A stretch of DNA of 64,000 bases from Neolentinus lepideus HHB14362 ss-1 (lineage: Eukaryota; Basidiomycota; Agaricomycetes; Gloeophyllales; Gloeophyllaceae), in assembly GCA_001632425.1 (NCBI GenBank), contig KV425555.1, forward strand, positions 578,795 to 642,794. Direction: 5' to 3'. The notes below the pieces were generated by a model. It made no database searches. It was given only the letters and a program-made list of their open reading frames with translations, and was not told the origin of the DNA. Every line of letters starts with the position of its first letter. Position 1 is the first letter of the stretch. Positions 34,809-47,142 of the stretch are shown piece by piece. Both the position numbers and the translations under genes were made by a program.

Positions 34809-36533
34809 CCTACAGTGTATTAGAGAGTGTGTGCGAACGATGTTGGCAAAGGTTGTGGCGGGTCTCAGTCAGCTTAGTCAGCACAGTTCCCACAATGCAC
34901 ATATATCCTCGTGCAAGTCTCCAACGTGAACGTGCCAGCCTCTCGCCAGTCAGGCCTCAGGCCTCAGGGTTTGTACTGTTGCGTATCTAGGCGCGCGTAG
35001 TCTCAAATCACCGTCTACTTCTGATTCTTAGAATCCATCTGCATAAGCACTGTGGACTCTCACCAAAATCCGTGTACATGTTGATGGCTCAGGTCTCCGA
35101 ACTTCGAAAGGGCTCGCTTTAACGAACATTATACGACGGGCCTACGTCGGTCTATCTAGTAATGGTGGTTGACGACTTTCTGGCTCTCGGAAACGAATAC
35201 CGACATCCGCTGGGCACAGCATCTTCTGGATGCAGCCCTCAAGCAGCATCTCAATTCACGCTTCATAGCCTAAACTTCTATTCGATCGCTCCGTAACAGT
35301 GGCCAACCTCCTTAATTAGTTTGATGCTCTCTTGTATTCTCGAATGTCTGGGCTCGATTGGGTAATCTTCACCACATCGATTCGGGTTGGCCCATCGACT
35401 GCTGGGAGAAAGCGACGTCTCCCTATTAGATGAACTCCTGTTTGTCTGATCTGGTATCTGCGCTCTGCAACTCGACTTCGATTTAATGCTCATCCGAAGA
35501 TTTATCTGTGCCTAGCGACCGTCTCCCCTACAACACTCCTATCACCACGTCTTTCTCCTTGTGAATGGTATTTACGGCCAGAAACGAAGGTGGGTGCCAT
35601 CCGTCGCGCGAGTCCACGGTACTGCCGCTTCATAATTTTCACGTCATTGGTTATATCCCCGCTGCTGCAAGCCTGATCATCCCGTAGCACGGTACCTCTT
35701 GGAGCATCAGATCAGACTCTGGCGGCACCGAAACTGGCCATTTCGTGTTAACACCGCTCCCCTCCTTCACATCGCTTTCAGATGCCCGTGAAAGAACGAC
35801 TATGGCTGCTCTCACTGATTCAAAGGACTATTCCCGAGTCCTCCTTCCCTTCTGTTCTCGACCCTGAACGTGTCCTGAAATGTCCTATGATCGGCGAATA
35901 TGTACATGAGCTGAATAACATTTGAACATATATGTCCATCCAGGCTTTACCGTGCGGTCGGGATGGGTAGGGACACACGAAGTGTCTCTTCACTCAGCCC
36001 GGGATGTTTCGTTACACTCAATGACGTATAGCAGACGCCTTGAAATGGCACTTGTGAGTCTGGAAAACAAAACTGGACTCACGCTAATCTTGCTATCATC
36101 TTTTAATACCTGCGCTGGACGGTCCGAGCACCGAGCTCTGACTTGCCATCACCTGTCGGATTGTTTCAATGGATTATGAACTGTAGCGTTCATGTCATCG
36201 TAGCTGTGTTAACGCCGGAACCTTCGCGAAGATGAGCATCGAATCGCGGTTGAAAATCAGTATGCTGTGCTCGTAAATAGACCTTGGTCGTCGTTGCCCG
36301 TGCAAGACGGAGCCGTATAAAGGCATCTCTGGGCAAAGCAGTCTGCGCGCGCTGATTGGTCCGGGGGGGCCGAGCCGGCGGCGGTCGATAAGATTAGTCA
36401 CCAGGCGCCGGCGATGGCGCTCTATCTAAAATCCGTTTTGCTGCGAATTTCTTCCCGCACCACCGACTGACGGTTGCGTTTCTAATTTTCGTGCTAGCCA
36501 GGCGCCAGTCATTTCAGCCCTAGAACGACCATC
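34809..36533. other. Gene-poor stretch, divergent promoters
   Basis: About 1.7 kb between CWC24 (-) and the bZIP gene (+). No recognised gene; frames are short. The long upstream region of the bZIP gene would suit a regulated promoter. Confidence 0.4.
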
Positions 36534-37502
36534 ATGGCGCCATCCAACCTCCAAGGCCTCAACATCGTACACCCCGAACCGCCAACCCACCCCTACGTAT
36601 CGGACGCCGACCTGTTAGCGCAGCTCCCCCCTTTCGCGGATTTCAATGCACAACTCGACCTTTGGACTGATTTATCTTTCCAATCCGACGAGCCTATCGT
36701 GCCCAAAGACGATAAAAAAGGTGCAGAGGATGGTAAATACGGCGGGGATGACTCCGATAAGTACGAGGACGAGGATGCGGACACGAGCATAGACGAAAAG
36801 CAGGAAGCGACCTCGCCGAACGATAGCGCTTCTGCTGCCGCGTTACCTGGAGGTGTACCTCTACCTGATGTAGCCCAGCAGCCCAGTAACTTGGACGTCG
36901 CTCAGATCCTGGCTGGTTTCGGTATCGGTGCTTTTGGCGCCCCGCCTCAGCTTACCAGCGCTCCTCCCGCCTCCAGCGTCCCCTCACTTGCCCAACTTCT
37001 GAACCTCTATTCCACTCAATCAGCCGCCGCTTTCCCTCCTCAGCCATACGTTACACCCGCTTCCGTACCCGTATCCGATGACCAATCGGTGCCGGAGCAA
37101 CCCCAAGCTTCCGAGCCTACTGCGAAGCGATCGCGTACCAGAAAATCTTCTACAGCCACAGTGTCTTCGGATAATTTCGAATCCCCAGCCCAGCAGGATG
37201 GCGCACCACTGTCAGCAGCTGAAGATAAACGGCGCCGGAACACCGCTGCCTCTGCTCGTTTCCGCTTGAAGAAAAAAGAGAGGGAGCAGGCGCTGGAAAA
37301 GAAGGCGAAAGAGCTGGAGATCCGTGTGACTGAGTTGGAGCGCGAGTGTGAGGGCTTGCGGCGCGAGAATGGATGGTTGAAGGGACTGGTTGTGGGAGTG
37401 ACGGGCGCTCAGCAGCATAACAAGCAAAAGACGCAGACCTCCACGGCAATTACTGCCGGATCGAAGAGATCGAGGGAGGAATGGGAGGATGTCAGTCCCT
37501 GA
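36534..37502 (+). CDS. bZIP transcription factor, Cys3-like sulfur regulator
   Basis: A single uninterrupted frame of 322 codons, unusual in this intron-dense window. The N-terminal half is acidic and then proline/alanine-rich. The basic region starts at residue 230 (EDKRRRNTAASARFRLKKKE), followed by heptad leucines in ELEIRVTELERECEGLRREN and GWLKGLVVG. The NTAASARFRxKKKxREQALE pattern is that of the Cys3/Met28 sulfur-metabolism subgroup rather than of Jun or Atf1 types. A Ser/Lys tail with KRSREEW follows. Cys3 proteins switch on sulfur uptake and Met/Cys synthesis when sulfur is short; that role here is inferred. The start is fixed by context ACCATCATGG at 36534. Confidence 0.85.
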   Translation: MAPSNLQGLNIVHPEPPTHPYVSDADLLAQLPPFADFNAQLDLWTDLSFQSDEPIVPKDDKKGAEDGKYGGDDSDKYEDEDADTSIDEKQEATSPNDSASAAALPGGVPLPDVAQQPSNLDVAQILAGFGIGAFGAPPQLTSAPPASSVPSLAQLLNLYSTQSAAAFPPQPYVTPASVPVSDDQSVPEQPQASEPTAKRSRTRKSSTATVSSDNFESPAQQDGAPLSAAEDKRRRNTAASARFRLKKKEREQALEKKAKELEIRVTELERECEGLRRENGWLKGLVVGVTGAQQHNKQKTQTSTAITAGSKRSREEWEDVSP

Positions 37503-38003
37503 ATAGGATGGGAGTGGGCTGTTCGATATATGTCGGTGGTTACGTTTGGAGCTGTTTATTGCTTTCATTTCGCCTTCTCCCTTGTTTTAGCCTTGGGTGA
37601 TCATTCACGCACACATGTGAGGAGAACGCTCGAAGTCCTTGCCTGCACTGTATTTGTACGTGCGTTTTCTTGCATAAGCGATGTACCAGCTGCCGTACTC
37701 CTCTTGGGATCCCTTTCTTGCCTTTCTCCGGGAACCGATATGTATTATTCATGCAGTATCATGTATTACATGATGTTATGGCTAAAAATCACCTTCGTTT
37801 TACACATTAAGACCAAGATATCAGTTTTTCTTTTTGTATCGGGCTGTGACAACTTCGCACAAACAACTTGAATAGAACTCCCACATATTATATCGTACTC
37901 CCACGGTTGTTGACTTGGATCGCAACCGCGACATCCGATGTGTAACGTCTGCATTACTCAGGCTTGCAGCACCGTTACGTCCACCTCTGACTAGCTTCCT
38001 GCA
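37503..38003. other. Intergenic
   Basis: 500 bp between bZIP and LysM genes on the same strand, AT-richer near 37740-37860. No gene is seen. Confidence 0.4.
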
Positions 38004-39271
38004 ATGCTGGGTGATTCCCTCCACAATGAACTATTCAATCACAACCCTCGGCTAGACACGGACAAAGACGCCGTGCCTGACGAAGACGCAAGCGCTACTA
38101 CTACTAGACCACTAGGACTGGAAGACCATGCTCCGAGCAGTGAGATCTCGCAGGCGGGATTTCTTCATGTTCGTGCACATACTACGGATGGATACATTGG
38201 TCAAGCAGACCCCCTCCGTAATTCTGCTGCCACTATCGCGAATGGAGAGGGTGTGACTCGACCTCAACTCACGCGCATGCTGAGCGACTTTGAGCGCAAG
38301 GGTCCTGGTTATAAGATGAACAACAGTGAGGTTCAATCAGCCGAGCAGACGTCATCTTCCGAGCTCGAGTCGCCAACAAACACAAAGAAAGTAATTATTC
38401 ATGACGTACGTCCATTCCTCGGCCATGTTCCGAATGAGGTATTAATGACTGTGATGGGTAGGTAATGCCAACAGATACCTTGGCTGGGGTTGCTCTTAGG
38501 TACGGGGTGTCCATGGCGTCACTTCGCAAAGCAAATCATTTGTGGGCGACCGACTCCATACATTTGCGACGACAACTCTACATACCGTTGGAGCATACCC
38601 CCTTCCACAAGGAGGCGGATATGGGAGATGGCGTTACTCACCGTGTCAGCCAAGATTCGTCTGCCCTTAATCTGTGGGATGTGCCTGCCTCGGAGCTTTC
38701 GTTCTTCCCGAGTACAGGCTCAAAATCTCCGGTGGCTACGGGGCCGAGGAGATTTCTCCAGCCTTCGGGAAGTCAATCGCATACCAATACTGGGCCTCGA
38801 CGCACCAAGTTCGAAGAATCGCCGTTGCCCACCGGTTCCCTCGTTCCATCAGATCATCCCATATCTAAGTTACCACCACGAAGGCTGTCCTCTATCTTCT
38901 CCGCAACCAGAGACACCCTAGACCGGCTTGCCAGAAACTCTACGGAATCTAACGGAACATCGTTAGGCAAGAGCAACAGCGCTGCCGAGGAGCACGAGCA
39001 GGAACATGAACTGGACCTTTTCAAAGGATCAGTCCAAGACGTAAGCGCTTGGCCACGGGAGGCACATCCATCAGCACCTGACTTGGAATCGAGGCCTCCG
39101 AGCAGGAGGCCATCACAACGTTCAGAGTATCTTGGTTCTTACATACCTTGGGCAGAAACTGAGGTCGACGTTAATGCGGAACGGAAATATCCCATACGTA
39201 CAGCCCAGATGGAACCTTCCCCAGTGATGCAACTTCCTATTTTATATTCGAAACACCACGCATCTGCCTAG
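38004..39271 (+). CDS. Intracellular LysM-domain protein (LYSMD-like)
   Basis: Exon 1 (38004-38405) encodes an acidic, disordered region from MLGDSLHNELFNHNPRLDTD. A 56-nt intron (38406-38461) with GTACGT...TAG joins it in phase 0 to the LysM domain. After HDVM it reads PTDTLAGVALRYGVSMASLR, then KANHLWATDSIHLRRQLYIPL, residues about 133-178. That pattern (D-T-L at the front, AN-L, a late L-IP) is closest to the cytosolic LYSMD1/2 type, not to secreted chitin-binding LysM effectors. There is no signal peptide. A long Ser/Pro-rich tail follows, with RRLSSIFSATRDTLDRLARN. Total about 403 residues. The ligand is unknown. Confidence 0.85.
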
Positions 39272-41474
39272 CTTGGACTGCGCCAAGTGGCGGGTTGTGG
39301 TCGGATTGGATTTCTGTCCTTGAGACTTGGGAACAAGCAACGAAGCTACATCTGACGGCGCAGCATGTCCGTCATTCCTCGATACAGCCTATTTGGGTGA
39401 TGCTTATCGGCTGCATGGGAAAGACTACCCATGCCTTGAGCGTTTGTGGTAAATGAATTGCATTATCCTCGATGATATTGTATTGACCCTATTATTATAG
39501 TTTCAATACGCTGTTCTCTGCATTGTCGCGGTGTTCTCATATAATTCACTTTGACCACTCCCACGTATGTTTCGCCGGCCAGTCCCAGATGTCCCCTGTA
39601 AGACGCTGACATCTAGGTCGGTGCCGCGGGCCTACCTTTCGCAACATCCTGCGATGAAGTTGTCTCTATGTGTAGTACTGCTACCCCTTACGTTTCGGCA
39701 TTCTAATTCCTCCTTGCTGCCTCATTAAGCTCTGCTAATAGCTGGGGCGACGGCAATCACCCACAGAGATATCGAAAATGTTCTTCCCTCGACTTCGAGT
39801 GCGTCTCTCGAATCTTGCCATGCACGTTGACCTAAATTGCTTCGTTGTCTTGGTTCTAGGTTTGCGCGTGTACAAATCCAGTTTCCTACGGCTTAAGAAA
39901 ATTCAGATGACACCAGCTACGGCTATCAAGGGTGGACTTCAGGTCGTCGCACTCGTGGTGTATTATGGCCTAATGCATACCGCTACCGCACCATGACCAC
40001 ATAGTACTCGTAGCCTTCTGCGGAGTATACGCGGTCGCGTGTATGGAATTAGAACTCTACTTCACTGCAAGTGGGGTGGCGAGGACTTCCGTGTCGTCGA
40101 CCCGCGATGCCTAAGTGGGCGACCTCAAGCCCAATTCAGATTGGTGGAATAGGTCTTCAGCGACGGATCTGCGGTCATTGTCAGGTCAGCTTCTTTAACG
40201 TACTGCGAACTCGAGGAGGCAGGCACACTATTATTAAGAGTCGTTGTCCGGCCCGACCCTGCAAGGTCAATCTTGGTTGGAGCACTTCCTGCACTCTTGC
40301 TGGAGATGCGAGTTCGGATTCGGGCATCAACGTATAAACTTACTGAATGGTCTAATATCGGATAGGTGTTTCCAGGACTCCGGTCTTGCTAAACGCGGCG
40401 TACAGGGTCTCAGGGGAGGTCTAACGCAGGAACCACTAGGTCAAGGACAGCGATAACTATGGCCAGTACATCTTGTGTCGCTCCCACCATGCCTCCGTCT
40501 TCATGCCTACAAATGCTTCTCCAAGTCAACTATCAGCAACTTAGGGCTAGCTAATTTCCTAGATCTTGGGAGCACCTTTTTTAGGCTGGTGTCGCAGCAT
40601 GGCCGTTTCTGACCAGCACTCAGAGGCGGTTAACGTCCCTTACAACTCCGAGTACTATTCAATTCAACTGCGACCTGACTTTCCAGCAAGCATGACTAGA
40701 GGCTGATTGGTCTTTTCTAGGTAAATGGATTACTATCGAGCATCGAACGATCTGTAGGGCGCTAACGTCATATAGAAGTTCCGGGAGATAGAACCGGAAG
40801 CTTACGGAGCCATTCCGTATCTACTGCTTCGCGGGAAGAACCTGACAGTGTGGCCCGTCGAGATCACCGTCATTAGGGCGAGAAGCAATTCAGTGTGGTC
40901 AGTCTCTCAGGCTCTTCGGGAGAATCGTGTGACATATCCGGCGTCGTCCTCTAAAGGCTATTAATGAGTGCTATTCATCCCATTGAATATATCTTTAAGC
41001 ACTCGTCTAAAAAACTCTCACAGTCGCTCGCTCTGAATGACATGATCCTTGGACCAGTCATCGAGGCATTTCCGTACTGGTAGATCCCTGACAACGTTTG
41101 GCGCAAGTGCAGTAGCAATGGCGGATCTATTTCGGAACCTTGTTCGATGTGGCTCACCACTTCCTCCACTGTAGTCCTAATGTTTCCAACCATCTCAGGT
41201 TCTCGGCGAGCACCGTCCCTGAGTCATGTACGGAACACTTACGAGAGATCCCCTGGTCCAGCGGCTGATGGTCCCATGCCTTGATTGCCATTCGATGATA
41301 CATCTAGAAAATACAAGTTATGTCTGCAAGAATTTTGTCCGTAATGATGTCTATGATGTCCAAACTGACAGAATGTCCGTGGATGAAAAAAAGATGGCGA
41401 TCGCAGGAAAGTGGTCCCAAAGCGCATGAGACCGACTTCCCTTCATGAATCGATCAGACGGCTCCATGTACCAA
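39272..41474. other. Gene-poor stretch with possible decayed membrane-protein gene
   Basis: Fragments between 39778 and 40456 on the plus strand include AIKGGLQVVALVVYYGL, HIVLVAFCGVYAVACMELEL and WATSSPIQ near WWNRSSAT. Their arrangement faintly recalls basidiomycete wax-synthase-like membrane enzymes, but the frame changes and stops prevent a firm call. A minus-strand frame at 40975-41193 (72 codons) is also unassigned. I see nothing else in this 2.2 kb. Confidence 0.25.
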
Positions 41475-42476
41475 TCAGCGAGCCATGGACCTGCGAGACA
41501 AGACTCGGAGAGCTTCGTCGTCTACTGGATCGCGATGACGAGCAATGCTCTGCAAATATTCCAGAGGAACAAGTTGGATCCGAGATGGATCCGGCGAAAA
41601 ACTGCACTTCGGACCAACAGCGTCTTTCGTCACTGCTGGAGATACTGGGGAGCCCACGCAAGTGGCATCTGTGTCAGAATCGGATGGTCGAGGCGACGGT
41701 GATGCAGAGAAAGCAAAGAAGCGTCCCTGAGCTGATTGTATTGGCGTATCGTAGCCCATGGAGAGATACTGGTTGGTTTTCGCCGCAACATCGCGTGACC
41801 TGCTGGCCCGGGCGCAGATATAATATGACTCGGGAACTACGAGATTTTTGATTGAGGGGATGTCGTCTACCGTTATTAATTGGTCGACAGTTTCTTGAGT
41901 GTAGTAGGCATCTGAAATAGCGCAGGTTGTCAACGGGGCATTCAACAAAATAATACTAATCTCACTCAGGTGCCATTTTCTCAAACCCGTTGGAGTATTG
42001 ACGTACACGGAATATGTTTGCTTGATCATAGTCTGCCGCCTGTTAAATTGTTCAGGTTATTGCCGGTGCAGTATCATATTGACATATCCCCGAAACACAC
42101 TTAAGGGCTTTACTAGTCCCCACCGCCAGAGATTTTGAGGGGCTGGGCTTTTCGTAGTAGAACAAGAAGTCCTATAAGGAATAAGTCTTAGCACAGGACG
42201 TGTACGCTGTAGCACAAAGCGACACACGTCTCGAGCACGAGATGGACCCCAGCTCCTGCCGTCCGTGAACCGTTCAATGCCAGGTTCAGAACCCTCCGGG
42301 AGGCCATGGCAGCGTTCCTCCCATACGTATGCGCACCCAGAGCAGAGCGCCATGCGCGCGTCGCTATCCAGGCGCCGAACCACCATGGGCAGGATATTCA
42401 GAGCAACGGCATGAAATAAAACGTTGGCGTCGTGGGTCGACCTGATACGTATGCCAGTACAAGTGGGTGATTGCAT
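41475..42476 (-). CDS. WOPR-domain (Gti1/Pac2 family) regulator, copy 1
   Basis: WOPR proteins (Wor1, Ryp1, Gti1, Pac2) are fungus-specific DNA-binding morphogenesis regulators. The start MQSPTCTGIRIRSTHDANVL is followed by PMVVRRLDSDARMALCSGCA, YVWEER, GIERFTDGRSWGPSRARD, and after an intron FLFYYEK: the WOPRa half. After a second intron, IKQTYSVYVNTPTGLRKWHL, and after a third AYYTQETVDQLITVDDIPSI, KNLVVPE: the WOPRb half. The C-terminal tail has a Ser/Pro region, then LVPLEYLQSIARHRDPVDDE and ALRVL. No signal or membrane helix. No lesion found. ATG 42474-42476 is chosen by alignment with copies 2 and 3; an upstream in-frame ATG at 42590 lacks similarity. Confidence 0.85.
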
Positions 42477-45105
42477 AGTGGCCAAGGTCAGTATGTGGCA
42501 CAGTATCTCATGGCTGGGGGTCTTTATATATCGCTGAATGCAATTGCATCTCGGAGCACGCAGATGGACACACTTCTTGAAGAGCGCCACAACTACCGGT
42601 TTGGCAAAGGAGTGAGAACGATGATGAACTTCCTAATCTAGGTATGCAAGATCGAGCCCAGTGGCCGGTAACTCCGGGCGTGGGACGGTGAGCCTGTTCT
42701 TTAAAAAGGGTGAATCGCTGAAGCTTATCTTCCCATGTATTCATAACGAGACATGGCCGGCCTGGCCACCGGTAGGATTTATGAATCTCGAAATCACACC
42801 CGACTGACCGACGGTGTACATAAGTATTTGTAGCTTTGAATGAGTAGATCCTTGATTCATTAACCTATCCAGGCCCGGATGCAGAAATATGCCGTATTCA
42901 AACTCTCACAGGGCGTGTTGTCCCCCTCACTGACTGACGTTTCCCACTTTCAAGATATTCCATGCTCCTCATGTTCGGTATTTCTGATTGTCTATACCTG
43001 CGCCTGGCTTAAAAGTATCACAAGTTCATCTCCTGTGAATCTGGCAGGCCTCCATCAATGAAATGACCATTATCTCATCGTGTCTCTAACAAGATGGACA
43101 GGCTGTTTTAGCATCTTGGACGCGGATGCCACTGGCTAGAGAAAATATGATAAGCCGGTATCTTCATCCGGATTTCCTTCGGTGTCTTCGTGTGTCTCTT
43201 CTTTGTATTTGATGATTCTGTGACTAACGTATTAGGCTGTTCATGATTGCACATTGTATGGCCCGAGCCCTTTAATTAGGAGGAAGACTATTACGGATTC
43301 GGAGACCCGTCGGGGAACGCGGATGAGATCCATTCCTTACGAGTCCAGGATTTTGTGAGAATGATAAATGGTCCGCATTATCTGAGGGGCTTCCCACGAA
43401 GCGCTCACTCATACACTCAACGACAATCACCTTGCGATGTCTCAGCGGCACTGGTGGCGAGGAGAGGAAAACAAATATTCCGAATTGGCGTTACAAATAT
43501 ATGCAGGCATGGAGTTCACTTCATTTGGATGTTGACTCGTGATTCTGTGAAGAGCCTGCTCTACTGGTCGCGTCTATTCTCACGAGTTTTCTGGATCTAC
43601 ACCCGATTTACCCGAGCAAAGCACAATGCCGCAAATTGAGCTCCCATTTCGGTAACATATGGATGGTAGAAGGGCGACTGTGACAGCGGTTTCTTCTGTG
43701 TCTCGCGACTTCACCGCCGAGAGGCCTATAACCCCCGAGAAAGTGGACAAGGCCTCTTTCGTGGTAAAGTTAAGTACGATAATTATACTCCCTTGATAGG
43801 AGTGATGCTTACAACATCGTCAAGCATACGTGATTGACCGGTGCCACATTATTCTGACGCGTCAATCACCGTCGCAACAAGCGCGCTGCCTGTTCTCCAA
43901 ATTTCTCAGAATGCCGTGTGTTCTTGCAGCCACACCGGACCGCCGGCATCTCTGATTATACTATCCATTCGTCTGTCTTGGGCAGAGCATCGCAGCAAAG
44001 GCTGTCCTCTCCCTGTTGCAATCTAACTCTTCCATCATAGAACAAGCATGGCTTTCACAGGCTTTGGCAATGGACGAGCTGTTCTGTTTTGGCTAACTTT
44101 CTCCTTCCTTGGTCTTACCTGTCACCTCATGTTTGTTCCGTTACCTTTCTCTGTGCCTCTCTACACATATGGTGTCTGCTTAATTCCTGCGACGTTGACC
44201 CATTGCATTTTCTGGGCCCAGTCCTTCACGGGCCCACTAGGACCTATTTTTTCGCATTGGTCAGGGACTTGGCGAACAGCCCCATACAACGTCGTCGCTG
44301 TATCGAAGTAACGTTATACTAGGCTCAACTCTCGTAGCTGGATTTCCCATTCCCATCGGTGACCACCAGTATGTCCCACGTATGCAACGTAACTTACGTT
44401 CCTCCGGTATGATGGATTGTGCTTCGCTTTCGTGTACTGCTCGAGCTAGAGCCGTCCATTCACGACGACTTCCCTTCCGAGGATATGTGGGCATCTTGAC
44501 ACTATCAGGTCAGTCAAGCATGGCCGGAAATGCCGTCGGTCATCACCATCGAGGAAGATCCCCAATTACTCCTTGTATCCATGTTCCCATATCGGTGGGC
44601 GTTGCAGTACGATCAAATCATCATGCCGCTCTAGGCTCTCAAGAAGAGTATATAAATATTTACTTTCATCGCTTTCTTCAAGCGAACGTTATTGGGTGTG
44701 GCGGCTCGCGTGGATGTTTTACTGAGTGCTGACGGAGGGACGTGGAAAAGTCCCAAGCTTTCCACGATCCCATCCCAGTGCGAACGACGGCGAACACGAA
44801 GTCAGCAAATTGTAGAAGCGTCCCTACTTCCGGATGACATGGTGAAGATATGCACATCGAAGATCGTTGGCGCACCAATTACCTGGGATGTGACTCACGG
44901 AGCGCAAGAGTAGATATCTTCTAAAACCTCAAGATGCTCACCAAAGGTCGGCGGAACAAGTGGAGTCAATTACGGGTTACCCACCATGTAATGGTCATTT
45001 CCGATAGAGACAAGCTTTATGTCCCCTGTAGTCAGTCTTTGATCAGCGCATGATGATCAACCCTATACAACATGTACCTGTCAAACAGGAAGCGTAGTGA
45101 CGACG
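42477..45105. other. Gene-poor stretch
   Basis: 2.6 kb without a recognised gene. A plus-strand frame 44048-44311 is hydrophobic (AVLFWLTFSFLGLTCHLMFV) and overlaps a second frame, but neither extends into a known family. A segment near 44718-44747 resembles one at 62312-62341 (shared core GAGTGCTGACGGA), possibly repeat debris. Confidence 0.3.
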
Positions 45106-45955
45106 TCAAAGGCCTTTGGCGTAGCCGCCTTTCTCGTAGAAGGCTTCAACTCTTGTGACAATGTGCTCCAGACCGGTAAGCCACTTATTCAGCTCTTCGT
45201 TCAGTTTGTCCTCGGGCATCGACGGCCCGCCGGCGGGGTCCGCTGCCAGCTTCTTGTAGAAGTCGACACGATACGGACATGCCTTCATCGCAACCTGTAG
45301 TCCGTTCCGATGTGCATGAGATAAGACGCGATCAGATATACGGTCGGTGGACTTACAGAGAATACGCCCTTCACCACAAAGTTGTGGTACTTCTTAAGCG
45401 TGACCTCGTATCCCTTCGTGAAAGCAACAGAAATTTCTTCGCTCTTGTTATTCTGCACGTTCTGGAGACCTTTGCAGGTGAAAGAGAGCCCGCGAAGTAG
45501 CCACATCAGACCTTCCGTGGCGGTACGCTTCTTCTCGCCTTTCTCGCCCTCGACTAGTTGCTCAAGTGTCGTAGATTGTGCAGGCGCTGAGTTATACCTT
45601 CCACGGACTTTCTGATGTTTATCAGGTCGTTTAGAAGGAGTAGAAGAGGTGAAATGCGAGCAGGGACCTTACTTCAATGTTGCCCCGCAGGTCAGACTGA
45701 ACGACGGAGAAAGCGGCGGACCCAAGGAGATCTACATGAAAGGAAGTTATTTTTATATTTCTCCTTCATAGAATCGTTCCTCATACCAAACAAACGGACC
45801 AAACCCTCGGACGCCTCAAGGGAAGCCAGAGTGTCGACGCCAGCGTCAGTTATAGGTACATCTGCGAACGACTACAGACATTCAGACCTTCAGACTGATG
45901 TTCTAACGATGCATATATCCAAACCCACTTTGACAGATTCAAGGAAAGGAGCCAT
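45106..45955 (-). CDS. Glycolipid transfer protein (GLTP fold)
   Basis: GLTP proteins move glycosphingolipids between membranes in the cytosol. The first exon is tiny: MAPFLESVK (45929-45955). Splicing then gives SFADVPITDAGVDTLASLEA, SEGLVRLF, DLLGSAAFSVVQSDLRGNIE and KVRGRYNSAPAQSTTLEQLV. Next are LMWLLRGLSFTCKGLQNV, GYEVTLKKYHNFVVKGVFS, and AMKACPYRVDFYKKLAAD before the end YEKGGYAKGL. The sugar-contacting residues of the family are all present: Asp, Asn and Lys in QSDLRGNIEK, Trp in MWLLRG and His in KKYHNF. Four or more short introns. It shares a 212-bp divergent promoter with the methionine sulfoxide reductase gene. Confidence 0.92.
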
Positions 45956-46167
45956 TCTGCGTCTCGCCCCCGCAGTACACGTTGAAGAGGATACTCAGAC
46001 TGATGACAACTGTATCCAGGTTGTTGCTAATTATAACTGTCAGGATGTCAATATGTGCAAATGTCACTTGTGGCGTCTATCGATGCCTTGGACCTTTCGC
46101 GAAGTCTTGTAAACACAATCGAGCAATTCCTGTAACGGGTCACCTTTGTTCCACATTGGCCTAGATT
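45956..46167. promoter_or_regulatory. Shared divergent promoter of GLTP and fRMsr genes
   Basis: The 212 bp between the two start codons must contain both promoters. I see no clear TATA box and no repeat; CAAATGTCACTTGTGG near 46060 is the only E-box-like cluster. Confidence 0.45.
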
Positions 46168-46982
46168 ATGCCACACGCAGACTCAGCTTTCGTCCCTTCC
46201 GATATTCAAACCAAAACCGAGTTCTGGAATTATGTATATGGCCAGTTACAGGGTTTGTTCGAGGGGCAGCGGTTTTGGGTGAGATAACAATCGTTTCTCA
46301 TCGGACGTAACATGAATAACTAGACAAGAGTACCATAGATTTCAAATCTGGCTAATGCATCCGCTCTAATATTCAATGCGCTCCTGGTGTATCCGGCGTA
46401 TTTTGGTTCTGGAAATAGAGCTGTCAACTGGTGTGGTACGTCCGTGTCATCCTTAGTCGGGTGCTGTTTATGCTCTTGACTTAACTATCTTATCCGCACC
46501 GACGGTATTGGATGCCCCGCCCATTCCAAGAGTACCGCAGCACTCTGATCTTATCACTTCGGTTCATAGGATTTTACATCGACGCTTCGTTGTTCCCCAC
46601 ACCGCGGCTATTAGGAGCGCAAAGTCAAGCCGATCATGTCGATCATTCCAGCAACAAGCTACTGCTGGGCCCGTTCTGTGGTAAACCCGCTTGCCAGTTC
46701 ATTAATACCGCCCCAGGGAAGGCTAGGGGAGTGTGCGCGGATGCTTATCTTCGCCGGGAGACTATTGTGGTCCCCGACGTGGAGCAGTACCCTGGTCATA
46801 TTGCATGCGATGGGGAAACCAAAAGTGAAATCGTGTGCCCATTGCTGCTGGAGTGGGGCGAGGAGCAGATCGCCGTGGGAGTGCTGGATCTGGATTGTTT
46901 GGCGCGCGAAGGCTTTACTGAAGAGGACAAGGTGGGTTTAACGAAGATAGCAGAATTGGTGGTTATAGCATCCGATTGGTAG
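46168..46982 (+). CDS. Free methionine-R-sulfoxide reductase (GAF domain)
   Basis: fRMsr reduces free Met-(R)-sulfoxide using a GAF fold and three cysteines. The start MPHADSAFVPSDIQTKTEFW is followed by YGQLQGLFEGQRFW, then after an intron SNLANASALIFNALLVYPAY and AVNWCG|FYID. The active-site region reads GPFCGKPACQFINTAPGKAR, GVCADAY, TIVVPDVEQYPGHIACDGET and KSEIVCPLL. Cysteines in PACQ, GVC and HIACD correspond to the catalytic and resolving set of the yeast enzyme. It ends EEDKVGLTKIAELVVIASDW. It converges with cysteinyl-tRNA synthetase, the stops about 160 bp apart. Confidence 0.92.
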
Positions 46983-47142
46983 TTGACACTAAATACAGTC
47001 TTGCGTATGTACTTTACCCTCATGGCAAACAGGGTCTGGCCCATTCGAGTTGTCCATTCATTCTTACGATCATCCCTACCGAGACGTCTCTCGTAATTTC
47101 CGCCATCGTCTGATATAACTTGGGTTCGTAAAGTAAGTTACA

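Noticed and set aside
36593..37569. Several minus-strand frames under the bZIP gene
   Set aside because: They are mirror frames of a GC-biased coding exon; the plus frame encodes a clear basic region and leucine zipper.
38004..39271. Secreted LysM effector
   Set aside because: The protein has no signal peptide and its single LysM matches the cytosolic LYSMD type.
44048..44322. Cytochrome P450 N-terminus
   Set aside because: A proline/glycine-like motif caught the eye, but no heme-binding or ExxR motif follows in the next kilobase.
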